Below are positions 22,937 to 29,420 of a DNA stretch of 29,420 nucleotides, one piece after another (the stretch's first letter is position 1; every line of letters begins with the position of its first letter). The stretch covers positions 1-29,420 of the forward strand of contig UREK01000024.1 in NCBI GenBank assembly GCA_900546845.1, given 5' to 3'. The DNA is from an uncultured Eubacteriales bacterium (GTDB lineage Bacteria > Bacillota > Clostridia > Christensenellales > CAG-138). Made by a program: the position numbers and the translations under genes. The notes beneath the pieces are model-generated. The model worked only from the letters and a program-made list of their open reading frames with translations. It was not told the DNA's origin and ran no database searches.

Positions 22937-25051
22937 ATGATTACGCACGTCATCAAGCGCAACGGCACGCGCGCGCCGTTCAAGCAGGAAAAGATCACCT
23001 GGGCGATCTACAAGGCGGCGGTGGCCGTCGGTGGGGACGACTTCGCAAAGGCGCAGGCGCTTTCCGATGAGGTCGTCGCCTACATTTCCGCGCACGCGGA
23101 GGGCGGCGCCGCGGATGTGGAAGCCATCCAAGACGCGGTCGAAAAGATCCTCATCGAGCGCGGCCACGCGAAGACCGCGAAGGCCTTCATCCTATACCGC
23201 GAAAAGCGGCGCAGCGCACGGGAAAGCAATGCCCTCGTCGGCGCGACAATCGGCATGTTCTCCGATTATTTGGACGATAAGGATTGGCAGATCCAGGAAA
23301 ACGCAAACACGCAGAAATCCATCAACGGCATGAATAACTACGTGCGGGAAACCTTCACCAAGCAGTATTGGCTGCACGAGGTCTACCCGGACGAGGTGCG
23401 CCGCGCGCATACCGAGGGCGACATGCACATCCACGACCTCGGCTTCTTCGGCCCATACTGCGCTGGCTGGGATCTGCGCCAGCTTTTGACCGACGGCTTC
23501 GGCGGCGTGGGCGGCAAGGTGGAATCCTCCCCCGCGAAGCATCTGCGCTCCTTCCTGGGGCAGATCGTGAATTCGACCTTCACCACCCAGGGCGAGACTG
23601 CGGGCGCGCAGGCCTGGAGCTCCATCGACACCTATTGCGCACCGTTTATCCGCTACGACAACCTCTCCAAAAAGCAGGTGAAGCAGGCGCTGCAGGAGTT
23701 CATCTTCAACATCAACGTGCCCACGCGCGTGGGCTTCCAGTGCCCGTTCTCCAACCTCACGTTCGACATCAGGGCGCCGCGCACGCTCAAGGATGAGCCC
23801 GTCATCGTCGGCGGGCAGATGACCGGCGACCGCTACGGTGATTTCCAAGCCGAGATGGATCTGTTCAACGAGGCGTTCTGCGAGGTGATGCTCGAGGGCG
23901 ACGCGAAGGGCCGCGTCTTCACCTTCCCGATCCCGACGATCAACGTCACGGCGGATTTCGACTGGGACAGCCCCGTGATCGACAAGTTCATGGAGATCAC
24001 CTGCAAATATGGCATCCCGTATTTCTCCAATTATATCAATTCCGACCTTTCCCCGGAGGACGCGCTCTCCATGTGCTGCCGCCTCCGGCTCGACACCAAG
24101 GAACTGCGCAAGCGCGGCGGCGGCCTGTTCGGCTCCAATCCGCTCACCGGCTCCATCGGCGTGGTGACGATCAACCTGCCGCGCATCGCATACAAGTCCA
24201 AATCCAAGGAGGAGTTCTTCGGCCGGCTCTGGCGCATGGTGCAGATCGCCAAGAACAGCCTGGAAATCAAGCGCAAGGTCATCGAAACGCAGACCGCGCG
24301 CGGGCTTTATCCTTATGCCGCGCATTATCTGCGCCACGTGCACGAGCGTACCGGGCAGTATTGGTACAACCATTTCAATACCATCGGCATCATCGGCATG
24401 AACGAGGCCTGCATGAACCTCTTCGGGCCGGAGGACGACCTCACCACAGCGCGGGGCCAGGCTTTCGCCATCGAGGTGATGGATTACCTCCGCGCGCAGA
24501 TGAGCGAAATTCAGGAAGAAACCGGGCATTTCTACAACCTGGAGGCCTCGCCCGCCGAAGGCACGAGCTACCGCCTCGCCCGGCTGGACCGCGCACAGTA
24601 TCCGGACATCCTCTGCGCCGGCACGGAGGAAACGCCGTATTACACCAATTCCACCCAGTTGCCCGTGGGCTATACGGAGGACATCTTCGAGACGCTCGAC
24701 TTGCAGGACGAGCTGCAAAGCCGCTATACCGGCGGCACGGTGCTGCACCTGTACCTGGGCGAGCGTATCCCGGATATTGAGACCGCAAAGGCGCTCATCC
24801 GCAAGGTGTTCACCAACTATAAGCTGCCGTACCTCTCGCTTACGCCCACGTTCTCCATCTGCCCGCAGCATGGCTACATCCAAGGCGAGCATTTCACCTG
24901 CCCGGAATGCGGCGGCGAAGCGGAGGTCTGGAGCCGCGTGGTGGGCTACCTCCGGCCCGTGCAGAACTTCCACAAGGGCAAGAAGCAGGAATATGCGGAA
25001 CGGGTCAAATACGTGATAAAGGACGAGCAGATTTGCGCATCGCAGGATTAG
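22937..25051 (+). CDS. nrdD: Anaerobic (class III) ribonucleoside-triphosphate reductase
   Basis: Reduces ribonucleotides to deoxyribonucleotides without oxygen by a glycyl radical. 704 residues. An ATP-cone lies at the N-terminus (about 1-90, THVIKRNGTRAPFKQEKITW). The glycyl-radical domain spans the rest (MHIHDLGFFGPYCAGWD; NTIGIIGMNEACMNLFG). Near the C-terminus are zinc-site cysteines (SICPQHGY and HFTCPECGG) and the radical loop RVVGYLRPV, with G670 as the expected radical glycine. The ATG at 22937 is chosen because the family start MITHVIKRNG follows it; AAGGGGAA lies 11-12 bases upstream, slightly far. nrdG overlaps its 3' end, and a cobalamin-type riboswitch precedes it. Confidence 0.97.
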   Translation: MITHVIKRNGTRAPFKQEKITWAIYKAAVAVGGDDFAKAQALSDEVVAYISAHAEGGAADVEAIQDAVEKILIERGHAKTAKAFILYREKRRSARESNALVGATIGMFSDYLDDKDWQIQENANTQKSINGMNNYVRETFTKQYWLHEVYPDEVRRAHTEGDMHIHDLGFFGPYCAGWDLRQLLTDGFGGVGGKVESSPAKHLRSFLGQIVNSTFTTQGETAGAQAWSSIDTYCAPFIRYDNLSKKQVKQALQEFIFNINVPTRVGFQCPFSNLTFDIRAPRTLKDEPVIVGGQMTGDRYGDFQAEMDLFNEAFCEVMLEGDAKGRVFTFPIPTINVTADFDWDSPVIDKFMEITCKYGIPYFSNYINSDLSPEDALSMCCRLRLDTKELRKRGGGLFGSNPLTGSIGVVTINLPRIAYKSKSKEEFFGRLWRMVQIAKNSLEIKRKVIETQTARGLYPYAAHYLRHVHERTGQYWYNHFNTIGIIGMNEACMNLFGPEDDLTTARGQAFAIEVMDYLRAQMSEIQEETGHFYNLEASPAEGTSYRLARLDRAQYPDILCAGTEETPYYTNSTQLPVGYTEDIFETLDLQDELQSRYTGGTVLHLYLGERIPDIETAKALIRKVFTNYKLPYLSLTPTFSICPQHGYIQGEHFTCPECGGEAEVWSRVVGYLRPVQNFHKGKKQEYAERVKYVIKDEQICASQD

Positions 25052-25704
25052 AAAAGTTCAGCACGGTGGATTTCCCCGGCAGCCTTTCGGCCGTCGTGTT
25101 TGCGGCAGGCTGCAACTACCGCTGCTTCTATTGCCATAACCGGCACATTTTAACCGAGCCTCCGCTTCTCCCCGAAGCGGAGGTTTCCGCCTTTTTGGAA
25201 AAGCGGGCCGGGCTCCTCGATGGCGTGGTGTTCTCCGGCGGGGAGCCAACGCTGCAAAGCGGCCTGCCCGGATGGCTCCGGCGCGTGCGCGCGCTCGGCT
25301 ACCGGACGAAGCTCGACACCAACGGCAGCCGCCCGGAAACGCTCCGTGCACTCATCGCGGACGGGCTGCTCGATTATGTCGCCATGGATTATAAGGCCCC
25401 GCTCGACAGCTACCTCCCCCTTTGCGGCGCAGACGCAGCGGGCGTGGCGGAAAGCCTCGCGCTGCTGCGCGATTCCGGCATCCCCTATGAGCTGCGCACG
25501 ACGCTCGTGCCCCAGCTCACGGAAGCGAAGCTGCGCAGGATGGCCGCCGCCGTCCCGGCGGACGCGCCCTGGTTTTTGCAGCTTTACCGCCCCCAGCCGG
25601 GGGACGAAGCCGTTCTCCGCGGCCTTGCGCCGTACACGCCGGGCGAGATCGAGGCCCGTGCGGAAGCGCTCCGCCGCGTGCGGCCGCTGGTAAAGGCGCG
25701 GTAG
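25033..25704 (+). CDS. nrdG: Anaerobic ribonucleotide reductase activase, radical SAM
   Basis: Generates the glycyl radical on NrdD using S-adenosylmethionine and a 4Fe-4S cluster. 223 residues with the cluster motif CNYRCFYC (C27, C31, C34) and the SAM-binding GGEP (69-72), then LDTNGSRPETL and VAMDYKAPL, typical of the NrdG/activating-enzyme family. The start is taken as TTG at 25033 (LRIAGLEKFSTVDFPG), with AAAGGA about 9 bases upstream, overlapping nrdD by 19 bp. The overlap and the shared terminator show one operon. It is closer to the longer NrdG2/PflA-like type than to the roughly 155-residue E. coli NrdG. Confidence 0.93.
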   Translation: MRIAGLEKFSTVDFPGSLSAVVFAAGCNYRCFYCHNRHILTEPPLLPEAEVSAFLEKRAGLLDGVVFSGGEPTLQSGLPGWLRRVRALGYRTKLDTNGSRPETLRALIADGLLDYVAMDYKAPLDSYLPLCGADAAGVAESLALLRDSGIPYELRTTLVPQLTEAKLRRMAAAVPADAPWFLQLYRPQPGDEAVLRGLAPYTPGEIEARAEALRRVRPLVKAR

Positions 25705-25755
25705 AGGTACTCCCCTAAAGCAGGATTACCCTGGCGGAGTATGCGCGCTCGGTTT

Positions 25756-25791
25756 AACCGCCACACAGCGAAGCCGCAAGCGGTTTTATTT
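25756..25791 (+). terminator. Terminator of nrdDG
   Basis: AACCGC (25756-25761) pairs with GCGGTT (25780-25785), followed by TTATTTT. It overlaps the 3' end of the convergent XRE gene and begins 52 bp after the nrdG stop. Confidence 0.65.
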
Positions 25792-26016
25792 TGTGTGTCT
25801 GCGTTCGTAGGGGGCGCGGTTGTTCGTTCTGCCCAAAATATAGTCGGTCGAGGTATCATAAAAATCCGCAAGTTTGAGCAGATGTGCGACCGGGATCGTT
25901 TGGAACCCGCGTTCGTACCTGGAATATACGGTTTGCGTAATGCCAAGAATCTCCGCGATATCCTTTTGCAGCAGATCCTTATCCTCTCTTAAATCCCGCA
26001 AGCGTTGGAATTTCAT
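25786..26016 (-). CDS. XRE-family helix-turn-helix repressor
   Basis: A 76-residue DNA-binding protein. Residues 4-61 form the Cro/CI-type domain: LRDLREDKDLLQKDIAEILG, then ITQTVYSRYERGFQTIPVAH, with the turn-recognition helix about 17-37 and LLKLADFYDTSTDYILGRT as the closing helices. GAGAGGACGC lies just before the ATG. It is divergent from the small gene at 26115, and a perfect 8-bp-arm palindrome 11 bp upstream of its start is the obvious operator. Such small XRE proteins commonly regulate mobile or stress-related genes; the target here is probably itself and its neighbour. Confidence 0.9.
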   Translation of the reverse strand: MKFQRLRDLREDKDLLQKDIAEILGITQTVYSRYERGFQTIPVAHLLKLADFYDTSTDYILGRTNNRAPYERRHTK

Positions 26017-26026
26017 AGCGTCCTCT

Positions 26027-26050
26027 CAATAGTACTTCTTGATACTATTG
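26027..26050. promoter_or_regulatory. Probable operator palindrome between divergent genes
   Basis: CAATAGTA (26027-26034) and TACTATTG (26043-26050) are perfect inverted repeats with an 8-base centre. The right arm overlaps the -35 box of the plus-strand promoter, so a bound repressor would block it. Confidence 0.7.
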
Positions 26051-26076
26051 ACAATACAGCACGAATTCATTAAACT
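26048..26076 (+). promoter_or_regulatory. Promoter of the small gene at 26115
   Basis: TTGACA (26048-26053), 17 bases, TAAACT (26071-26076). It overlaps the XRE operator. Confidence 0.6.
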
Positions 26077-26114
26077 GTATTTTATAGAACTCATAAGTAC
26101 TACACGGTGGCTTT

Positions 26115-26381
26115 ATGAATGAATGGAACTGCTTGATGGATGCCTTTGTGCGTATGGAAACGCATTTGGGAGAGGACGCGCTCGCAGTGTTCTCCGCTTG
26201 CCGCTTCTGCGCACTGCACCAATGGCATCTTACATTTGGAATTTGGGTTCGCAATACACTTCTGCCGGAAACCGGAGCGTTATATCATTTATTTCAGTCG
26301 TGCGGCGTAGCGGGGCGGGATGAAATGTCCGCTTTGCTCCTGCGCCTTTTCTACTGTTTTCTGAAAACACGAACACAGTAA
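26115..26381 (+). CDS. Small DUF6794-like protein, unknown function
   Basis: An 88-residue soluble protein. The centre and end (FGIWVRNTLLPETGALYHLF, then GVAGRDEMSALLLRLFYCFL) recall the short DUF6794 domain, in which a W/L-x-R-N segment is followed by a D-D/E-M-S motif; the match is from memory and needs a profile search. The ribosome site is weak (GGTGG, 6-10 bases before ATG). A promoter overlapped by the XRE operator lies about 40 bp upstream, so repression by the divergent regulator is likely. No terminator is evident. Confidence 0.6.
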   Translation: MNEWNCLMDAFVRMETHLGEDALAVFSACRFCALHQWHLTFGIWVRNTLLPETGALYHLFQSCGVAGRDEMSALLLRLFYCFLKTRTQ

Positions 26382-26595
26382 CGGTCGCCTGACGTCTTTC
26401 TCGCCGCGCAAAGGGTTTTCTTTCCACAGCGCAAGCCCGTTATGGAATCCATGCATTGACGGGGCGTTCCGCGCATGGTATACTAAATTTTATAGAACAT
26501 CCCCCTGGCAAAACCCATTTTAAATTTTCCGTGTGCCGTTTTTGCATCTGAAGTTATATTACGCAAATCACAAAAATCACTCTCGGGAGGTATGC
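26382..26595 (+). promoter_or_regulatory. Intergenic region with promoter of zinc-ribbon gene 1
   Basis: TTGACG (26456-26461), 17 bases, TATACT (26479-26484) is a strong promoter about 110 bp upstream of the zinc-ribbon gene. I see no gene in the rest of this stretch. Confidence 0.7.
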
Positions 26596-26907
26596 ATGCT
26601 GAATTACAAGTGGATCCACGTCCTGTGGGCGATCTTCATCCTGGGCCTTGCGGCGGTCCTCATCCTGATCTTTACGCAGCCGGCGGGGGCTTCCGCATTC
26701 CGGCGCGCCTTGCCGGCGGTTGTAGCGCTCGGGGTCGTCATACTCATGTATGCCATTCGCGCGTTCGCGTTCCCCTGCCCGCGCTGCGGCAAACACAAAA
26801 CCACCGCCGCGTTTGCGCTCGGCGGTTTGCGGAAGGATTCCGTGTTCTACTGCCCGAACTGCGGCGCGGAGCTTCGGTTTGCGCCGAAAGGCGGCGGGCA
26901 GGGATAG
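26596..26907 (+). CDS. Small membrane protein with C-terminal zinc ribbon, paralogue 1
   Basis: 103 residues. Two likely transmembrane helices (about 8-28 and 39-57) are followed by a zinc ribbon with two CxxC pairs, C61/C64 in CPRCGKH and C86/C89 in FYCPNCGAEL, and a tail RFAPKGGGQG. GGGAGG precedes the ATG by 5-6 bases. A paralogue at 27445 has the same start (MLNYK), the same layout and the same tail, and a fragment of a third tail lies at 29244. Function is unknown; the ribbon probably faces the cytoplasm and binds a partner or nucleic acid, which is inference. Confidence 0.85.
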   Translation: MLNYKWIHVLWAIFILGLAAVLILIFTQPAGASAFRRALPAVVALGVVILMYAIRAFAFPCPRCGKHKTTAAFALGGLRKDSVFYCPNCGAELRFAPKGGGQG

Positions 26908-27139
26908 CGTCACGCCACATGCGGCCGCTTGTAAATGCGCAGTGAATTTTATATATTTTTTCTGCATTGTTGACATCCGAGCTTTTTTCCTGTATTGTTA
27001 AAATATAGATTTAGGCTGTCAAAATTAAGTTGGTTGTTGTTATAACTTTTACCGTTTATGTTAATTATATAAATGACGAATAAGTTTCTATGTTTCCCAT
27101 GGGGGAATATTATACCAAATTTGAAAAGAGAATCTAACT
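26908..27139 (+). promoter_or_regulatory. AT-rich intergenic region with candidate promoter
   Basis: Base composition drops sharply here to strongly AT-rich, unlike the GC-rich surroundings, and stays low to about 27430. A candidate promoter is TTGACA (26970-26975), 17 bases, TATTGT (26993-26998). No gene is seen before 27140. Confidence 0.5.
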
Positions 27140-27419
27140 ATGTTACGCAAACTGATTTCTGTCATCTTGGCTTTGACATTCGTTTTCGCACTTGCAGCTC
27201 CAGCCGCATTTGCTACGAATTCCAAAAGTGCCGCTGAAGTCAATGTAATTGGTTTGGGCTACAAAAACAGATATTTATGAGGCCTTCGAAGAAGGTGGTG
27301 ATATAGAAATGGTAGCATATGCTGATCGCGATATTATTTATGCCCCACACGAATACGATTACCGTATTACCGCGCTCGCTCAAAGTGCATATGAGAACTA
27401 TATTGCAATTTATGGTTAG
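27140..27419 (+). pseudogene. Small secreted protein gene with a frameshift
   Basis: The first 46 codons (ATG at 27140, stop at 27278-27280) start with a clear Sec signal peptide: MLRKLISVILALTFVFALAA, then PAAFA, with cleavage expected after AFA. At a run of five A residues (27263-27267) the frame changes. If one A is removed, translation continues KTDIYEAFEEGGDIEMVAYA to a TAG at 27417-27419, giving about 92 residues. The downstream part has coherent codons, many Tyr and acidic residues, so the gene was intact until recently, or the extra A is a sequencing error. No strong ribosome site is present (GAAAAGAGA). Function unknown. AT-rich composition suggests transfer. Confidence 0.65.
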
Positions 27420-27444
27420 TTTTTCTTGATTCCGGGAGGAATTT

Positions 27445-27738
27445 ATGCTGAACTACAAACGACTCTATATCCTACGCACGGTTCAAGTGCTGGAAGCCAT
27501 ACTGATCCTGCTTATACCATTCGCCCCCAGGGAACACCTGCTGCTGTTTCTCTATCTTGCGATCGGCCTGATTTTTCTCCAGCACATCCTTACATGCCGC
27601 CTCTTTGAATGCCCGCGCTGTGGGAGCCGCCACATCCTCACGCGCAACATATTCCACTACCGCCCCAGCTCCGTATTCTACTGCCCGGACTGCGGTGAGG
27701 AGCTGCGGTTCACGCCGAAAGGCGGCGGCCAGGGATAG
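27445..27738 (+). CDS. Small membrane protein with C-terminal zinc ribbon, paralogue 2
   Basis: 97 residues, paralogue of 26596-26907. Hydrophobic helices about 11-27 and 31-52, then a zinc ribbon with C56/C59 (ECPRCGSRH) and C80/C83 (FYCPDCGEEL), and the tail RFTPKGGGQG. GGGAGG lies 6 bases before the ATG, also as in paralogue 1. The membrane part has diverged more than the ribbon and tail, suggesting the C-terminal half carries the conserved function. It may be cotranscribed with the frameshifted secreted-protein gene before it (25-bp gap). Confidence 0.85.
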   Translation: MLNYKRLYILRTVQVLEAILILLIPFAPREHLLLFLYLAIGLIFLQHILTCRLFECPRCGSRHILTRNIFHYRPSSVFYCPDCGEELRFTPKGGGQG

Positions 27739-27848
27739 CATTCCGCCGCATTTCGTATCATCATTACAGCGCTCCATGCTGCCCCTGCAAACGGATGTTT
27801 TCCATGTTTCCCAAAGGGAGCACACAAACGTTAGAAGGAGGCCATCAT

Positions 27849-28763
27849 ATGAAAAGATTACGCGCTCTCATTCTTGCGCTTTTGCTGTTCAGCGTGTTCT
27901 TTACATCCGCGACAGCATGCACAGATTCGGGCAGGGATCCCTTCATGACCTTCCTTGAATCCACGCCGGTCGAATCGCTGCTCAGCGCCGAGGAGCAGGC
28001 CGCGCTGCTGCAAACCTATGCAAGCGAATTCAGCTTCCTTCAGCAGAAGCATGGGGACGCTATCGCCGCCATTGACGAAAGTGTGATCGACCTCATCAAA
28101 GCGGAGGCCGTTTCCTTTGCCGGGGACAGCGCTTACGCCTTCGGTTCCCTTTTGGATGCGATCAGCGCCCTGCGCTTTGAAAACGCAGTTGCGGCATTCA
28201 ACGCGGGGGAATTGCCGTCCGCTCAGGCTCAGGCAACGCCAAAGCGCGTGAATCCCGATAAAACGGAGATCCGCAACGCGGTGCGCACAACGGTCGTGGC
28301 ATTCGGTCCATTGAAGGCTGAGCATGAAAGAGATGTTCCTACCGGCGTAACGCAGACCTTCACGGATGAATTTGATATTGGCGTTGAATCCGACGAGCTG
28401 GTTCAAGGATTCAAAATCACGGCGTCCCTGAGCACGTCTGTCAGCTTCTCGATCAACGGCCCGGCCGATTTCACAGAGGTCAGGTCCGGCGTATACGCCA
28501 CGCACCGGGCGGGATACGGCGTGCTGTTCGGTCGGATCGAGCGTTACACCTATGACCTGTACAACAGCTATACGGGCGAACTGATCTCCCACAACGAATA
28601 TATTTCCATCCGGGATGAGGAAGCTGCATATTATACCTTCCTTGCTTCCTATGGGAATCCGACCTATCTGAAGCATGCCCGGTACAGCAGTTCCTACACG
28701 TTCGATTCACGGTCAGCCTGTATCAACAGCGTTTCCAGCAACCCGGGCACTTATATCAATTAA
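27849..28763 (+). CDS. Putative secreted lipoprotein of unknown function
   Basis: 304 residues. The N-terminus is a signal peptide, MKRLRALILALLLFSVFFTS, followed by ATAC; C24 could be the lipid-attachment Cys, though the lipobox is not ideal (ATAC). I do not recognise the mature part: a mostly helical, acidic first half (about 25-125) and a beta-rich second half with many Thr, Ser and Tyr (YGVLFGRIERYTYDLYNSYT, then SYGNPTYLKHARYSSSYTF). AGGAGG precedes the ATG by about 8 bases. It follows zinc-ribbon gene 2 by 110 bp and precedes a small membrane protein by 30 bp, so the two latter genes probably share a transcript. Confidence 0.75.
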   Translation: MKRLRALILALLLFSVFFTSATACTDSGRDPFMTFLESTPVESLLSAEEQAALLQTYASEFSFLQQKHGDAIAAIDESVIDLIKAEAVSFAGDSAYAFGSLLDAISALRFENAVAAFNAGELPSAQAQATPKRVNPDKTEIRNAVRTTVVAFGPLKAEHERDVPTGVTQTFTDEFDIGVESDELVQGFKITASLSTSVSFSINGPADFTEVRSGVYATHRAGYGVLFGRIERYTYDLYNSYTGELISHNEYISIRDEEAAYYTFLASYGNPTYLKHARYSSSYTFDSRSACINSVSSNPGTYIN

Positions 28764-28793
28764 GGCGCAGCCAAGAAGCAGAGAGGTATCGTT

Positions 28794-29096
28794 ATGCGGT
28801 TCTATCACCGGCACAAATTCTGGGAAAAATTGGGGTTCCACCTTTTGTGGATGGGCATGGCCTGCACCGCCTTGCCGTGCCTTGCGCTGTGTGTTGCGCT
28901 TTACCCAGCCGGGGGATTTTACTTTTTCCTGGAAACGCTTCAAGAATACAGAGTGCTTTGGCTCTTCCTGCTTGGCATCTTCCTCCTGATTTTCAGCTTC
29001 GGGATCCTCGTCCGGTGCTACAAACGGGCGGCAAAGGCGGACGAAGAACCTGCAAACGAGGAAAAGGCGGAGCATCATCCATCTGAAAACGAATAA
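28794..29096 (+). CDS. Small two-TM membrane protein with acidic tail
   Basis: 100 residues with two hydrophobic segments (about 15-38 and 53-74) and a charged cytoplasmic-like tail (KADEEPANEEKAEHHPSENE). AGAGAGG lies about 8 bases before the ATG. No family recognised. Its closeness to the lipoprotein gene (30 bp) suggests a joint role at the cell envelope, which is inference. Confidence 0.7.
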   Translation: MRFYHRHKFWEKLGFHLLWMGMACTALPCLALCVALYPAGGFYFFLETLQEYRVLWLFLLGIFLLIFSFGILVRCYKRAAKADEEPANEEKAEHHPSENE

Positions 29097-29118
29097 GCAA
29101 AGCAAGCCAGCTTTTCAA

Positions 29119-29252
29119 GAAAGTCTTTCCGGGAGCGTCAAGAGCCGCAGCCTTTGACTTTTGACCGCGCAGCGGCACAAGGTGAATTGCCGCACAGCGG
29201 CAAGAGAAGGTCCCCTGGGGGATGTGCGGTGCAGGTGAAAAGCCTTGCGCCG
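29119..29252. repeat. Degenerate, inverted copy 3 of the dispersed element
   Basis: Read in reverse complement, this matches copies 1 and 2 in two blocks: AAGTCTTTCCGGGA through GACCGCGCAGCG (29120-29174), and TGTGCGGTGCAGGTGAAAAG with CCTTGCG (29223-29249). Between them about 48 extra bases occur, including an imperfect direct repeat CCGCGCAGCGGCA/CCGCACAGCGGCA. The part carrying the first covarying stem is missing; the sequence passes instead into a zinc-ribbon gene tail. Confidence 0.6.
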
Positions 29253-29273
29253 AAAGGCGGCGGGCATGGATAG
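29244..29273 (+). pseudogene. 3' fragment of a third zinc-ribbon gene
   Basis: Codons read LAPKGGGHG and stop at 29271-29273, almost the same as the tails APKGGGQG and TPKGGGQG of the two intact paralogues, and the DNA similarity (CGAAAGGCGGCGGGCA, then GGATAGCG) runs a few bases past the stop. The rest of the gene is absent; its upstream neighbour is the dispersed element. Confidence 0.65.
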
Positions 29274-29420
29274 CGCTCCGCCAGCTCTGCCTTAATTCTG
29301 AACAAAAAAGCCCGCCGCAGCGATATGAACTGTTCCAGAGCAAACGGACAGGGAAAAAAGCCACCAATCGCAGGATATCGCGAGGGATCTCAGCCGGACG
29401 CGAAATTACGCGTTCGGCTG
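29274..29420. other. Right-edge noncoding stretch ending in a hairpin
   Basis: No gene is visible. CGGCGGGC (29258-29265) can pair with GCCCGCCG (29310-29317). At the very end CAGCCG and ACGCG (29391-29402) pair with CGCGT and CGGCTG (29409-29420), a strong hairpin cut by the window edge, possibly a terminator for a gene beyond it. Confidence 0.45.

Noticed and set aside
27257..27280. Programmed -1 frameshift at the A run of the secreted-protein gene
   Set aside because: Restoring the long frame needs a +1 shift; the -1 frame soon stops, so a classic slippery heptamer does not explain it.

Overview
The window looks like a chromosomal segment of a GC-rich, strictly anaerobic Firmicute of the Clostridia (gut types such as Christensenellales or Oscillospirales would fit; this placement is inference). 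Support comes from a T-box leader in front of ileS, a class III (oxygen-sensitive) ribonucleotide reductase with its activase, strong AGGAGG ribosome sites, TTG starts and phage-structural remnants of a Clostridia type.

Layout. 1-1103: a terminator-like hairpin and two reverse-strand phage structural gene remnants. 1104-3632: a regular CRISPR array of 42 repeats and 41 spacers (period exactly 61), read on the minus strand. 3674-13007: a complete minus-strand type I-E cas operon, cas3-cse1-cse2-cas7e-cas5e-cas6e-cas1-cas2, in which cas2 is fused to a DnaQ-like DEDDh exonuclease; one promoter lies upstream of cas3 and a second, in front of the array, overlaps the end of cas2. 13195-13477: a structured dispersed element between twin hairpins. 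13483-18094: minus-strand housekeeping genes (divergent PRPP synthase, PHP phosphoesterase, ftsH), with a MITE-like palindromic element between the last two. 18477-21932: T-box-regulated ileS. 21974-22159: second copy of the structured element. 22290-25704: a small conserved-looking gene, then a cobalamin-type riboswitch with a terminator switch in front of nrdD-nrdG.

25705-29420 is an accessory-looking tail: an XRE repressor divergent from a small DUF-like gene around a perfect operator palindrome, two paralogous small membrane zinc-ribbon proteins, a frameshifted small secreted protein in a visibly AT-rich patch, a putative lipoprotein, a two-TM protein, and at the end a degenerate third copy of the structured element joined to a fragment of a third zinc-ribbon gene.

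How things work together. Cas1 with Cas2-DnaQ would trim and insert new spacers at the leader end (near 3632), Cas6e would cut the precursor, Cse1/Cse2/Cas7e/Cas5e/crRNA form Cascade, and Cas3 degrades targets. The array shows its history: a repeated block of three old spacers, and two spacers that sample the same codons of a homologous gene with almost only synonymous changes. The riboswitch suggests that B12 status selects between B12-independent NrdD and a B12-dependent reductase elsewhere in the genome. The most promising undescribed item is the roughly 187-bp dispersed element, whose longest stem shows compensatory base changes between copies.
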